Origin: Sphingopyxis macrogoltabida
GTDB lineage: Bacteria > Pseudomonadota > Alphaproteobacteria > Sphingomonadales > Sphingomonadaceae
DNA: 64,000 nucleotides
NCBI RefSeq assembly: GCF_001314325.1
Contig: NZ_CP009429.1
Coordinates: 2,046,501-2,110,500 of the forward strand
Reading direction: 5' to 3'
The position numbers were made by a program, and so were the translations under genes. Shown here piece after piece: positions 54,306-63,483 of the stretch. Each line of letters starts with the position of its first letter. Within the stretch, counting starts at the first letter, position 1. The notes under the pieces were generated by a model. The model saw only the letters and a program-made list of their open reading frames with translations, had not been told where the DNA came from and did no database searches.

Positions 54306-56782
54306 TGGAACACCGCCCCCTCAAACCCGACACCGACACGCGCGAGCATCTGGTCGTCATCGGCAACGGCATGGCCGGTTGCCGCGCAGTCGAGGAATTG
54401 CTCGCGCGCGATCCCGCCCGCTACCGCGTCACGATCTTCGGCGCCGAGCCGCGGGTCAATTACAACCGCATCATGCTCTCCCCCGTGCTCGCGGGCGAGA
54501 AATGCTTCGACGATATCGTGATCAACGATGCGGGCTGGTACGCCGACAACGGCATCGCGCTGGTCGCCGGCGATCCGGTGGCGGCGATCGACCGCACGGC
54601 GAAAACGGTGACGACGCGCAGCGGGCTCGTCGAAAGCTATGATCGCCTGCTGATCGCCACGGGCTCCGATCCCTTCATCATTCCGGTGCCGGGCAAGGAC
54701 CTGCCGGGCGTGATCGCCTTTCGCGATATGGACGACGTCGACACGATGCTTGCCGCCGCCGATGCGGGCGGCGATGCGGTGGTGATCGGGGGCGGCCTGC
54801 TCGGGCTGGAGGCCGCGCACGGCCTCAGCCTGCGCGGCATGAAGGTCACCGTCATCCACCTGATGCCGACCTTGATGGAACGCCAGCTCGACGAAGCCGC
54901 CGGCTGGCTGCTCAAAAACGCCCTCGAAGCGCGCGGCCAGACCATCCTGACCGGCGCCGACACCGCCGAAATCATCGGCACCGGCGAGGTCGAGGGCGTC
55001 AAGCTTAAGGACGGCACGCTGATCCCCGCCAGCCTCGTCGTCATGGCGGTGGGTATCCGCCCCTCGGTCGCCCTCGCCCGCGACGCGGGCCTTGCGGTCG
55101 GGCGCGGCATCCAGGTCGACGACCATATGGTCACCAGCGATCCCGCGGTGCTCGCGGTCGGCGAATGCGTCGAACATGACGGACAGGTCTACGGCCTCGT
55201 CGCGCCGCTGTGGGACATGTGCCGCAGTCTCGCCGATGGGCTGGTCGAACAGCCGAGCGGTTATCGCGGCTCGGTGACCTCGACCAAGCTCAAGGTCTCG
55301 GGCATCGACGTGTTTTCGGCGGGCGATTTCTCGGGCGGCGACGGCTGCGAGGACATCGTGCTCCGCGATGCGAGCCGCGGCGTCTACAAGCGCGTGATCG
55401 TCAAGGACGACCGCATCGTCGGCGCGGTGCTCTATGGCGACACTGCCGACGGCAATTGGTATTTCGACCTGCTCAAACGCCAAGAGGATGTCTCCGACCT
55501 CCGCGACCTCTTGATCTTCGGTCAGGCCTTCGCCGCGGGAGGCGGCGCGGCGGACCCTAAGGCAGCCGTTGCGGCGCTCTCGGACGATGCCGAGATTTGC
55601 GGCTGCAACGGCGTCACCAAGGGCCAGGTCGTCTCGTGCATCGCCAAGGGCGCGCACAGCCTCGACGCGGTGCGCGGGACCTGCAAGGCCTCGGCGAGCT
55701 GCGGCAGCTGCACCGGCCTCGTCGAAAATCTGCTCGCGCTGACGCTCGGCGACGATGTCCGGTCGGGCCCCAAGACGATGTGCAAATGCACCAGCTTCGG
55801 TCATGACGACGTCCGCCGCGAGATCGTCGCGCAGGCGATGCGCTCGATCCCCGAGGTGATGCAGAAGCTCCACTGGACCACCCCCGACGGCTGCTCGTCG
55901 TGCCGCCCGGCGCTCAATTATTATCTGCTCTGCGCGCTGCCGGGTGAGTATGTCGACGACCAGCAGAGCCGCTTCGTCAACGAACGCCTCCACGCCAACA
56001 TCCAGAAGGACGGCACTTACTCGGTCGTCCCGCGCATGTGGGGCGGGCTCACCAACCCGACCGAGCTGCGCGCGATCGCCGACGTCGTCGAGAAGTACAA
56101 CGCGCCGATGGTCAAGGTCACCGGCGGCCAGCGGCTCGACATCTTCGGGATCAAAAAGGAGGATTTGCCCGCGGTCTGGGCCGATTTGGGCGCCGCCGGA
56201 ATGGTCTCGGGCCACGCCTATGGCAAGGCGCTGCGCACCGTGAAGACCTGCGTCGGGTCCGAATGGTGCCGCTTCGGCACGCAGGATTCGACCGGGCTCG
56301 GCGTCAAGCTCGAACGGATGAGCTGGGGCAGCTGGATGCCGCACAAGTTCAAGATCGCGGTGTCGGGTTGCCCGCGCAACTGCGCTGAAGCGACGATCAA
56401 GGACTTTGGCGTCGTGTGCGTCGACAGCGGCTACGAACTCCATGTCGGCGGCAACGGCGGCATCCACGTCCGCGCCACCGACCTGCTCTGCAAGGTCGCG
56501 ACCGAGCAGGAGGCAATGGATTATTGCGCCGCCTTCATCCAGCTCTACCGCGAGGAAGCGCGCTACCTCGAACGCACCGCGCCATGGATCGAGCGCGTCG
56601 GGCTGGCGCATATCGTCGCGCGCATCGTCGACGACGCGCCCGGCCGCGAAGCGCTGCGCGCGCGCTTCCTCTATTCGCAAAGCTTTTCGCAGGACGACCC
56701 TTGGGCGCAGCGCGCCGAGGGTGCCGAGGCCGAGCATCATGCGCCGATGGCGCGCTTCACCCCGCAGGAGGAACCAGCATGA
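54305..56782 (+). CDS. nirB: Assimilatory nitrite reductase large subunit
   Basis: An 825-residue NirB that reduces nitrite to ammonia with NADH. The N-terminal FAD domain starts VVIGNGMAGCRAVEELL, and the NADH-binding fold has VVIGGGLLGLEAAHGL. A BFD-like [2Fe-2S] segment follows (EICGCNGVTKGQVV, CKASASCGSCTGLVENLL). The sulfite/nitrite reductase ferredoxin-like domain leads to the siroheme-[4Fe-4S] cysteines TCVGSEWCRFGTQD and VSGCPRNCAEATIKD. The length is normal. nirD overlaps by four bases. Confidence 0.97.
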   Translation: MEHRPLKPDTDTREHLVVIGNGMAGCRAVEELLARDPARYRVTIFGAEPRVNYNRIMLSPVLAGEKCFDDIVINDAGWYADNGIALVAGDPVAAIDRTAKTVTTRSGLVESYDRLLIATGSDPFIIPVPGKDLPGVIAFRDMDDVDTMLAAADAGGDAVVIGGGLLGLEAAHGLSLRGMKVTVIHLMPTLMERQLDEAAGWLLKNALEARGQTILTGADTAEIIGTGEVEGVKLKDGTLIPASLVVMAVGIRPSVALARDAGLAVGRGIQVDDHMVTSDPAVLAVGECVEHDGQVYGLVAPLWDMCRSLADGLVEQPSGYRGSVTSTKLKVSGIDVFSAGDFSGGDGCEDIVLRDASRGVYKRVIVKDDRIVGAVLYGDTADGNWYFDLLKRQEDVSDLRDLLIFGQAFAAGGGAADPKAAVAALSDDAEICGCNGVTKGQVVSCIAKGAHSLDAVRGTCKASASCGSCTGLVENLLALTLGDDVRSGPKTMCKCTSFGHDDVRREIVAQAMRSIPEVMQKLHWTTPDGCSSCRPALNYYLLCALPGEYVDDQQSRFVNERLHANIQKDGTYSVVPRMWGGLTNPTELRAIADVVEKYNAPMVKVTGGQRLDIFGIKKEDLPAVWADLGAAGMVSGHAYGKALRTVKTCVGSEWCRFGTQDSTGLGVKLERMSWGSWMPHKFKIAVSGCPRNCAEATIKDFGVVCVDSGYELHVGGNGGIHVRATDLLCKVATEQEAMDYCAAFIQLYREEARYLERTAPWIERVGLAHIVARIVDDAPGREALRARFLYSQSFSQDDPWAQRAEGAEAEHHAPMARFTPQEEPA

Positions 56783-57120
56783 CCACCGCTGCATGGCTCG
56801 ATATCGGCTGGGTCGACCAGATCCCGGTTCGCGGCAGCCGTACGGTGCAGGTCGAGGGCCGCGACGACATCGCACTCTTCCGCACGGCCGAGGGCAAGGT
56901 CTTCGCGCTGCTCGACCGCTGCCCGCACAAACATGGGCGCCTGTCGCAGGGCATCGTTCACGGCGGCGCGGTCGCCTGCCCGCTACACAACTGGCGGATC
57001 AGCCTGTCGACCGGCGAGGCGCTGGGCGAGGACAAGGGCTGCACCCCGACCGTGCCGGTAAAGATCGATGGCGGCCGCGTCCTCATCTGCCGCGCGAGCA
57101 CGCTGAAGGCCGCAGCCTGA
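56779..57120 (+). CDS. nirD: Nitrite reductase small subunit (Rieske-type)
   Basis: A 113-residue NirD with a Rieske-like fold. Unlike most NirD proteins, it retains Rieske ligands: CPHKHGRLSQG and CPLHNWRISL give a complete CxH...CxxH pair, so a [2Fe-2S] cluster is possible. It supports NirB in nitrite reduction. ATG at 56779 overlaps the nirB stop, and its stop overlaps the nasA start (TGATG). Confidence 0.93.
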   Translation: MTTAAWLDIGWVDQIPVRGSRTVQVEGRDDIALFRTAEGKVFALLDRCPHKHGRLSQGIVHGGAVACPLHNWRISLSTGEALGEDKGCTPTVPVKIDGGRVLICRASTLKAAA

Positions 57121-59717
57121 TGGTCGAGGCGGTCCGCACGACCTGCGCCTACTGCGGCGTCGGCTGCGGTATCCGCGCGACGGTGACCGGAGCACGCAGC
57201 GTCGAGATCGCTGGCGATCCCGATCATCCCGCCAACCGCGGCCGCCTCTGCTCGAAGGGCACGCATCTCGGCGAGACCGTGGGGTTGGAAGGGCGACTGC
57301 TTGCGCCCATGATCGGCAACAAGCGCGCAAGCTGGGACAAGGCGCTCGATCTCGTCGCCAAGCGGTTCAAGGAAACCATCGCGCGGCATGGCCCCGGCAG
57401 CGTCGCCTTCTATGTTTCGGGGCAGCTTCTCACCGAAGATTATTACGTCGCGAACAAGCTGATGAAAGGTTTCATAGGCACCGCGAACATCGACACCAAT
57501 TCGCGGCTCTGCATGTCGAGCGCGGTCGCGGGCCATATGCGCGCGTTTGGCGAAGATGTTGTTCCCGCGACCTATGACGATCTCGACGCCGCCGATCTGT
57601 TCGTGCTGGTGGGATCGAACACCGCCTGGTGCCACCCGATCGTCTATCAGCGCATCCGTGCGCGCTGCGAGGCCGGCGCGAAGCTCGTCGTCATCGATCC
57701 GCGCCGCACCGAGACCGCCGAGGAAGCCGACCTCCACCTTCCGATCCGCCCGGGCAGCGACGTCGTGCTGATGAACGGACTGCTCCACCATTGCCGCGAG
57801 GCGGGCGTCGTCGACGAAGACTATCTCGCCGCGCATGTCGCGGTTCCTGCCGGATTCTGGGACCAGCTTGGCGAGGGGAATGACCTGTGGTCGGTGGCGC
57901 GCATTTGCGATGTCCCAGCCGCCGACCTCAGGCATTTCTACGAACTGTTCGCCGCGAACCCGCGCACTGTCACCCTCTTCAGCCAAGGGATCAATCAGTC
58001 GACCGCGGGCACCGACCAGGTCAATGCGATTACCAACCTCCATCTTGCGACGGGGCGGATCGGCAAGCCTGGCGCCGCGCCCTTCTCGATCACCGGTCAG
58101 CCCAATGCGATGGGCGGGCGCGAGGTCGGCGGGCTCGCCTCAACCCTCGCCGCCCATATAGATTTCGCCCCCGAAAACCGCGCCCGCGTCCAGCGTTTCT
58201 GGGCGGCCCCAACGATCGCCGAAAAGCCGGGTTTGAAGGCAGTCGACCTGTTTCGCGCGATCGGCGAGGGCCGCATCAAGGCCGTGTGGGTGATGGCGAC
58301 CAACCCCGCCGTGTCGATGCCCGACGCCAACCGGGTGCGCGAGGCGCTCGCCGCCTGTCCCTTCGTCGTCGTCAGCGACGTGATCGAAAAGACCGACACC
58401 GGCGCCTTCGCGCATGTCCGCCTGCCCGCCGCGGCATGGGGCGAAAAGGACGGCACCGTCACCAACAGCGACCGCACGATCAGCCGCCAGCGCGCCCTCT
58501 TCCTCCTCCCCGGCGAAGCGAAACCCGACTGGTGGATCGTCAAGGAAGTCGCGCGGCGGATGGGCTGGAAGACCGCCTTCACCTACGACCGCCCCGCCGA
58601 CATCTGGCGTGAGCATTGCCGCCTCTCGACCTATGATAATGACGGCGCGCGGCTGTTCGCCCTGTCCGGCGCCGCGCAGGGCGGCAATGCCGCCTATGAC
58701 GCGATGGCGCCGTTTCGCTGGGGCGGCGACCACCCCTTCGCCGACGGCCGCTTCTCGACCGAAGATGGCCGCGCGCGCCTTGTCCCCGTCGCGCAGAAGG
58801 CGCTGCCAGAACCGCTCGCCAAATGGCCGCTGACGCTGAATACCGGCCGCTATCGCGACCAATGGCACACGATGACGCGCACCGGCCTCGCGCCGAAGCT
58901 CGCGCGCCACCGCGAGGAGCCGCTCGTCGAGATCCACCCCGACGACGGCGCGCGCCTCGGCCTCGCCGACGGCGGCCTCGCGCGCGTCAGCACGCCGCAG
59001 GGCGAAAGCCTCTACCGCGTCGCCTTCCATAGCGGCCAGCGTCCCGGTGAACTCTTCGTGCCGATCCATTGGACCGACCGCACCGCGAACGGCGGACGCA
59101 CCGGCCTTCTCCCCCGCCCGCTCGTCGATCCCGTGTCGGGTCAGCCGGGGTTCAAGCGCACCCCCGCCTCGATCGCCGCTGTCACCCCAAGATGGCGCGG
59201 TTTCCTGCTCCTGTCGCGCGAACTCGCCAGCGCGCCGCGCTGCCTGTGGGCAACACGCGTCGCGGTTCCGTCGGGTGTCATGTGGGAGCTGGCCGGCAAT
59301 GGCGACTTCAAGTCGACCGAAGCGCTGCTTCCCAAGGGGGAGCGGATCGAGGCACAGGATGTTGCACGCGGCACCAGGCGCATCGCCATCGTCGCGAACG
59401 GACGTCTGGCGGGAGCCCTGTTCGTCACCGAGACCGGCGAACTGCCTCCTCGCGACTGGCTGATCGCGCAGCTATCCGCACCGCAGGTTGCGCCAACATT
59501 GCTCGCAGGCCGTGCCCCGGGAGCCCACGCCGATCGCGGTCCGGTCATCTGCGTGTGCTTCGACGTCGGATTGAAAACGATCGTCGCGACGATCCGCGAT
59601 CAGAAACTCGCCGATGTGGCCGCCATCGGCGGCGCGCTCGGCGCCGGAACCAACTGCGGCTCCTGCCGCCCCGCACTCGCGCGCATCCTGACCGAGGAGA
59701 CCAGCAATGCAGCCTGA
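57120..59717 (+). CDS. nasA: Assimilatory nitrate reductase catalytic subunit with C-terminal BFD-like domain
   Basis: An 865-residue molybdopterin oxidoreductase reducing nitrate to nitrite in the cytoplasm. The N-terminal [4Fe-4S] ligands are Cys9, Cys12, Cys16 and Cys44 (CAYCGVGC and RLCSKGTH). The Mo-bis-MGD domain has TNSRLCMSSAVAGH with a likely molybdenum-ligating Cys, ITGQPNAMGGREVGG and TNPAVSMPDANRVREAL. The C-terminal about 60 residues form a BFD-like [2Fe-2S] domain (VICVCFDVG and GTNCGSCRPAL), as in Klebsiella NasA. There is no twin-arginine signal. Its last 11 bases overlap the methyltransferase gene. Confidence 0.95.
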   Translation: MVEAVRTTCAYCGVGCGIRATVTGARSVEIAGDPDHPANRGRLCSKGTHLGETVGLEGRLLAPMIGNKRASWDKALDLVAKRFKETIARHGPGSVAFYVSGQLLTEDYYVANKLMKGFIGTANIDTNSRLCMSSAVAGHMRAFGEDVVPATYDDLDAADLFVLVGSNTAWCHPIVYQRIRARCEAGAKLVVIDPRRTETAEEADLHLPIRPGSDVVLMNGLLHHCREAGVVDEDYLAAHVAVPAGFWDQLGEGNDLWSVARICDVPAADLRHFYELFAANPRTVTLFSQGINQSTAGTDQVNAITNLHLATGRIGKPGAAPFSITGQPNAMGGREVGGLASTLAAHIDFAPENRARVQRFWAAPTIAEKPGLKAVDLFRAIGEGRIKAVWVMATNPAVSMPDANRVREALAACPFVVVSDVIEKTDTGAFAHVRLPAAAWGEKDGTVTNSDRTISRQRALFLLPGEAKPDWWIVKEVARRMGWKTAFTYDRPADIWREHCRLSTYDNDGARLFALSGAAQGGNAAYDAMAPFRWGGDHPFADGRFSTEDGRARLVPVAQKALPEPLAKWPLTLNTGRYRDQWHTMTRTGLAPKLARHREEPLVEIHPDDGARLGLADGGLARVSTPQGESLYRVAFHSGQRPGELFVPIHWTDRTANGGRTGLLPRPLVDPVSGQPGFKRTPASIAAVTPRWRGFLLLSRELASAPRCLWATRVAVPSGVMWELAGNGDFKSTEALLPKGERIEAQDVARGTRRIAIVANGRLAGALFVTETGELPPRDWLIAQLSAPQVAPTLLAGRAPGAHADRGPVICVCFDVGLKTIVATIRDQKLADVAAIGGALGAGTNCGSCRPALARILTEETSNAA

Positions 59718-60492
59718 CGATTTCGAGCCCGGTACCGTCTGGCTCGTCGGCGCCGGCCCCGGCGACCCAGATCTTCTGACGATGAAGGCGGTGCGGCTGA
59801 TCGAGCGCGCCGACATCGTCTTTTACGACGCGCTTGTCGGCGACGGCGTGCTCGCACTGATCCCGCCGCGCGCCGAAGCCTTCAGCGTCGGCAAACGATC
59901 GGGCCACCATTCGAAGGATCAACGCACGATCGACGCGATGCTGGTCGACGCCGCTTCCGCCGGCAAGCGCGTGGTGCGCCTGAAGGGCGGCGACCCGTCG
60001 ATCTTCGGCCGCTCGACCGAAGAACTCTCCGCCTTGCGCAACGCCGGGCATATGGCCCGCATCTGCCCGGGTATCACCACCGCCTGCGCGGCAGCAGCAT
60101 CGGCCGGCATTTCGCTCACGCTCCGCGGCGTCGCCCGCGATGTCCGGTTCGTCACTGCCCATAGCAAGCGCGGCGCAGCGCTCGATATAGACTGGCCGTC
60201 GCTCGCAAACGGCGGATCGACCCTCGCCTTCTATATGGGGCGCGATGCCGCCGGCGAGATCATGCGCGGGCTCATGGGCACCGGAATGGCCGGCGACACC
60301 CCGGTGATGATCGCCTGCGACGTCAGTGGTCCGGGCGAGCGCCGGCTGGCAACGCGGCTCGACCTGCTCGAACTCGCGACAAGGTCGTTCGCAGCGGACG
60401 CGCCGACGCTGATCCTCGTTGGCAACGCTATCGAACAAGGCGCCTGCGCGCTCACGATTTCGCGAGCGCAAGCGAGACAGATGCATCGGTAA
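59707..60492 (+). CDS. cobA: Uroporphyrinogen-III C-methyltransferase (siroheme pathway)
   Basis: A 261-residue SAM-dependent methyltransferase that makes precorrin-2 from uroporphyrinogen III. The siroheme needed by NirB derives from this product. Family signatures are VWLVGAGPGDPDLLTMKAVRLIERADIVFYDALV, VVRLKGGDPSIFGRSTEE and the central CPGITTACAAAASAGISLT. It is a stand-alone SUMT without the CysG dehydrogenase/chelatase domain, so those steps are encoded elsewhere. It closes the nitrate operon, overlapping nasA by 11 bases. Confidence 0.94.
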   Translation: MQPDDFEPGTVWLVGAGPGDPDLLTMKAVRLIERADIVFYDALVGDGVLALIPPRAEAFSVGKRSGHHSKDQRTIDAMLVDAASAGKRVVRLKGGDPSIFGRSTEELSALRNAGHMARICPGITTACAAAASAGISLTLRGVARDVRFVTAHSKRGAALDIDWPSLANGGSTLAFYMGRDAAGEIMRGLMGTGMAGDTPVMIACDVSGPGERRLATRLDLLELATRSFAADAPTLILVGNAIEQGACALTISRAQARQMHR

Positions 60493-60577
60493 GCACGCAA
60501 CCCTCCCCCATCCGGTGCCTGAACCGCTTCGATCGCTCCGCCATCATCCCCTCTCTCCGGCCGGATCGAAACCGGCG

Positions 60578-61885
60578 TCAGCCCCCGGCGTCGAGACGCC
60601 GAACCGGGCTGATCGTCCGGAAGAAGAGCATCGCATCGAACGCCCTTGCCGGAACAATCAGGTTTTCGGTGCTGGAATTGACCTGCAGCGACTGCGTCCG
60701 CCGCAGCCAGGATCGGGCGGCGGGATCGTCCGGTTGCCGGAAATCCAGCAGGAAATGGTCGGCACCGACCTTTGCCAGCGCGGCGTCCAGCGTTGCCGGC
60801 TTCCGCTCCGGGGCGCTGCCGCGAACCGATCCGCTCGTCCCGATAATCATCAGTTTCCGGCCCAGTGCGGCGCGAAGATGCTCCCCCATCGCGGCGGGCG
60901 GGCGCGTATAGACCGACCAGATGCCACCGCGGGTCCGGCCATTCATGACATGGCCGTTGTGCGCGAAGACAAGGACACGGCCGCCCGCGCCCTCCCGGTC
61001 GATAACCCAGCGAACATTGGCGGCCATTGCGGCATCGCGCGCGGCGTCGCTTTTATAGTCGCCGGGCGACAGATTGCCGCCGGGATCGGGCCTGCCCGAT
61101 ACCGCAAACAGCGCTTCGAGCTGCCGGGCCGCGATCGCATTCTGCCGCGCCCAATCATAATCGGCCTGCGACGCGGCGGCGATCAGCGCGGCGCGGTGCG
61201 CATCGAAGAAAGCGCCAAGCTCGCCGATCGCCGATCGCAATCGCGCCCGCTCGCCCGCTGGCAGTTCCCGGTATCCGGTCAGGTTGAACCGGCCCGCGAA
61301 CGACGCGAGGCGCGCGCGAAGACCCATGGATTCCGATGGCGCAGCGCGGGCAAGGAACGCCATGCTGTCGTCGAGCGTCCGGCGCGCGTTGCGCCACTCG
61401 CCGCTCGCCTCGCCGCCGCTCATGTCGATGCCATAGATGCGGATCTTCCGGCCATGCCGCGGATCGGCATTATAGGCACGGATCCAGTCGAGCAGTTCGA
61501 TATTCTCGGGGAAGCGCCAGAAACCCCAGGTGAAGCCCTGCCGCGCCACGTCGCGCGCGCTTCCACCGCTGCCCGCGGCATAATCATCGAGCGCTCGCGA
61601 TTCGCTGAGCCCCGTTTCCAGCGCGATTGCCGTGAAACCGCGCTCCTCAACCAGATAGCGGAACAGGCAGTTGCGAAAGGCGAGCGGTTCGTGCCCCCCG
61701 TGCACGGGTTCGCCCAGCGCGACGACCGGCGCATCGCCGATGGCCTTGCCGGCGGCGTCGAGGCGGGTGCAAAGCGACAGCGGGCTCGCGTTCGCCCGCG
61801 CCCATGCGACGAAGGCGGTATCGTCCGCCGCCCGCGCCGGCGCCATCGCCAGAAGCCCCAGCCCGGCGGCGGCGAGCAGCCTCAC
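60578..61885 (-). CDS. Erythromycin-esterase-like protein, exported (GTG start)
   Basis: A 435-residue member of the erythromycin esterase superfamily (EreA/EreB-like fold). The signal peptide is 1-20 (MRLLAAAGLGLLAMAPARA). Active-site candidates are the His and Glu in VALGEPVHGGHEPLAFR and AIALETGLSES, and the His in FAHNGHVMNG. The export signal separates it from cytoplasmic EreA/B resistance enzymes, so a macrolide substrate is not implied. GTG at 61885 overlaps the stop of the serine hydrolase (GTGA), so it is the last gene of a coupled operon. Confidence 0.86.
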   Translation of the reverse strand: MRLLAAAGLGLLAMAPARAADDTAFVAWARANASPLSLCTRLDAAGKAIGDAPVVALGEPVHGGHEPLAFRNCLFRYLVEERGFTAIALETGLSESRALDDYAAGSGGSARDVARQGFTWGFWRFPENIELLDWIRAYNADPRHGRKIRIYGIDMSGGEASGEWRNARRTLDDSMAFLARAAPSESMGLRARLASFAGRFNLTGYRELPAGERARLRSAIGELGAFFDAHRAALIAAASQADYDWARQNAIAARQLEALFAVSGRPDPGGNLSPGDYKSDAARDAAMAANVRWVIDREGAGGRVLVFAHNGHVMNGRTRGGIWSVYTRPPAAMGEHLRAALGRKLMIIGTSGSVRGSAPERKPATLDAALAKVGADHFLLDFRQPDDPAARSWLRRTQSLQVNSSTENLIVPARAFDAMLFFRTISPVRRLDAGG

Positions 61886-63483
61886 GGTAAATCGATCCGG
61901 TACAGCGGCACGCCGCTGAAGATCAGGCGCTGCGCCTGTCCGTCGATGATCGTGTCGAAGGCCAGCCATTCGGGCGCGTGCGCCGGTTCGGCGAAGCGAA
62001 AACGGCCCGGCGCCTCTTCGACGAGTTCGGTTGCAAGGCTTGCGTCGGCATAGGCAAAGGTCAGCCGGCCCTTGCGCGCGAAGACGCGGACGCTCGGCCC
62101 CTCCTCGCCATGCGCGGCATAGCGGCCGACGAGCGGTAGCGCGGCGGCGGGCGTCTCGACAGGCGGCGTGCCTTGCCTCGCGTAGCTCGCGGCGCCGTCG
62201 GACATATCGGTTACCGCGCCGGCCGCATCGCGAAAGAACAGGAAGGCGCGCGGGCCGGTCGCGGTCTGATAGAGCCCCCAGGCCTCCCTCCCGAGGCGAG
62301 CGAGCGGTACGGTCCTATCGCCTTCGACGAGACCGAGCCCGCCCGACACGTCGGCCCGGAATGCAAGCTTGCGCCCCCCTGCCCCTGCGAAGCTGCCCGC
62401 AAAGCTGTTCGCGTCCCGCCATGCGGCTGACGCTTGCGGCGTCTGGGGTTCGCCACCCGCCAGCCGCGCGACGATGCGATCGCGCAATGCTTTGTCGATC
62501 GGCCCGTTGCCGAGAAAAACGACCGCGAAACCATCTGCCACATGCGCCGAGAGATAAGCTTGGAAACCCGCAATCGACCCGCTGTGAGCGAGCACGCGTC
62601 CGCCCTCCAGCACGTCGACGCCATAGCCGTAATCGTCGAGCCCGGCGGTCGCGAAGCGATCGAAGGCGGCCGCAGAGATCAGCCGTCCGCCGGGCGTATC
62701 GCCGCGCGCCAGCAGCATCCGCGCATAGGCCCCCATATCGGCCGCATCGGACACCACCGCGCCATCGGCCGACAGATAGTCGAACCACGGCGCTTCGGCG
62801 AACTTGCCGTCTGGGCCCCGCGCATAGCTAGCCGCGATCCGCCCGCGCAGCCGGTCGTCGATCTGCGGCGAGGTCGCCGCCATCCCGAGCCGGCCCAGCA
62901 CGCGCCGCTGCAGGATCAGCGGAAAGGGCTCGCCGTCGATCCGCTCGGCGACATAGCCGAGCAACTGGTATCCCGAGTTCGAATACCAGAAATGCGCGCC
63001 CGGGGCATAGCGCGGCTCGAAACCGTCGAGTGCCTTGATCAGGAAACGCATCGAGGCGACGTGCGCGAGATAATTGGGGAGCCCCGACGTATGCCGCAGC
63101 AGCGAATGGCCGGTGATCGGCGCGAATGTCGGTGCCGGGCGAAAATCGGGAAGATAGCGCGCGACCGGCGCGTCGGGGTCGAAACGCCCTTCGTCGGCCA
63201 TCTGCATCAGCGCGATCGCGGTGAAGGATTTGGAGATCGAACCGATCGCGAAGCGGGTGTCCGCCGTCACCGGCTGTTTGCGGGCGATATCGGCATAGCC
63301 GTGGGTCGCGACGAGCCGCATCCGCTCGCGATCGGTAACCGCGACCACCAGCCCATATTCGCTCGGCGCCGCCTCGACCATCGCGCGGACATCGTCGAGG
63401 GCCGACTGCGAAAGCGCGGTCTGGCCGAAAGCTGCACTCGCCAGCCCGAGCATCGCGGCGAGAAACAGGAACAGACGGGTCAT
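61882..63483 (-). CDS. Exported serine hydrolase of the class C beta-lactamase/PBP4* family
   Basis: A 533-residue penicillin-binding-like serine hydrolase. The signal peptide is about 1-20 (MTRLFLFLAAMLGLASAAFG). The catalytic SxxK is Ser82-Lys85 (FAIGSISKSFTA), with the YxN motif in HFWYSNSGYQLLGY and the third motif near HSGSIAGFQAY. The C-terminal about 190 residues form a beta-rich lipocalin-like domain often attached to these esterases/D-aminopeptidases. Overlaps on both sides (ATGA with the DUF1611 gene, GTGA with the esterase gene) tie it to a D-amino-acid or peptide pathway. Confidence 0.9.
   Translation of the reverse strand: MTRLFLFLAAMLGLASAAFGQTALSQSALDDVRAMVEAAPSEYGLVVAVTDRERMRLVATHGYADIARKQPVTADTRFAIGSISKSFTAIALMQMADEGRFDPDAPVARYLPDFRPAPTFAPITGHSLLRHTSGLPNYLAHVASMRFLIKALDGFEPRYAPGAHFWYSNSGYQLLGYVAERIDGEPFPLILQRRVLGRLGMAATSPQIDDRLRGRIAASYARGPDGKFAEAPWFDYLSADGAVVSDAADMGAYARMLLARGDTPGGRLISAAAFDRFATAGLDDYGYGVDVLEGGRVLAHSGSIAGFQAYLSAHVADGFAVVFLGNGPIDKALRDRIVARLAGGEPQTPQASAAWRDANSFAGSFAGAGGRKLAFRADVSGGLGLVEGDRTVPLARLGREAWGLYQTATGPRAFLFFRDAAGAVTDMSDGAASYARQGTPPVETPAAALPLVGRYAAHGEEGPSVRVFARKGRLTFAYADASLATELVEEAPGRFRFAEPAHAPEWLAFDTIIDGQAQRLIFSGVPLYRIDLP

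Noticed and set aside
54239..56875. An 878-codon minus-strand frame opposite nirB
   Set aside because: Antisense to a complete NirB with all cofactor motifs; no independent evidence.
60578..61885. Macrolide resistance gene
   Set aside because: The protein is only superfamily-related to EreA/EreB and has a signal peptide; a resistance call is not supported.
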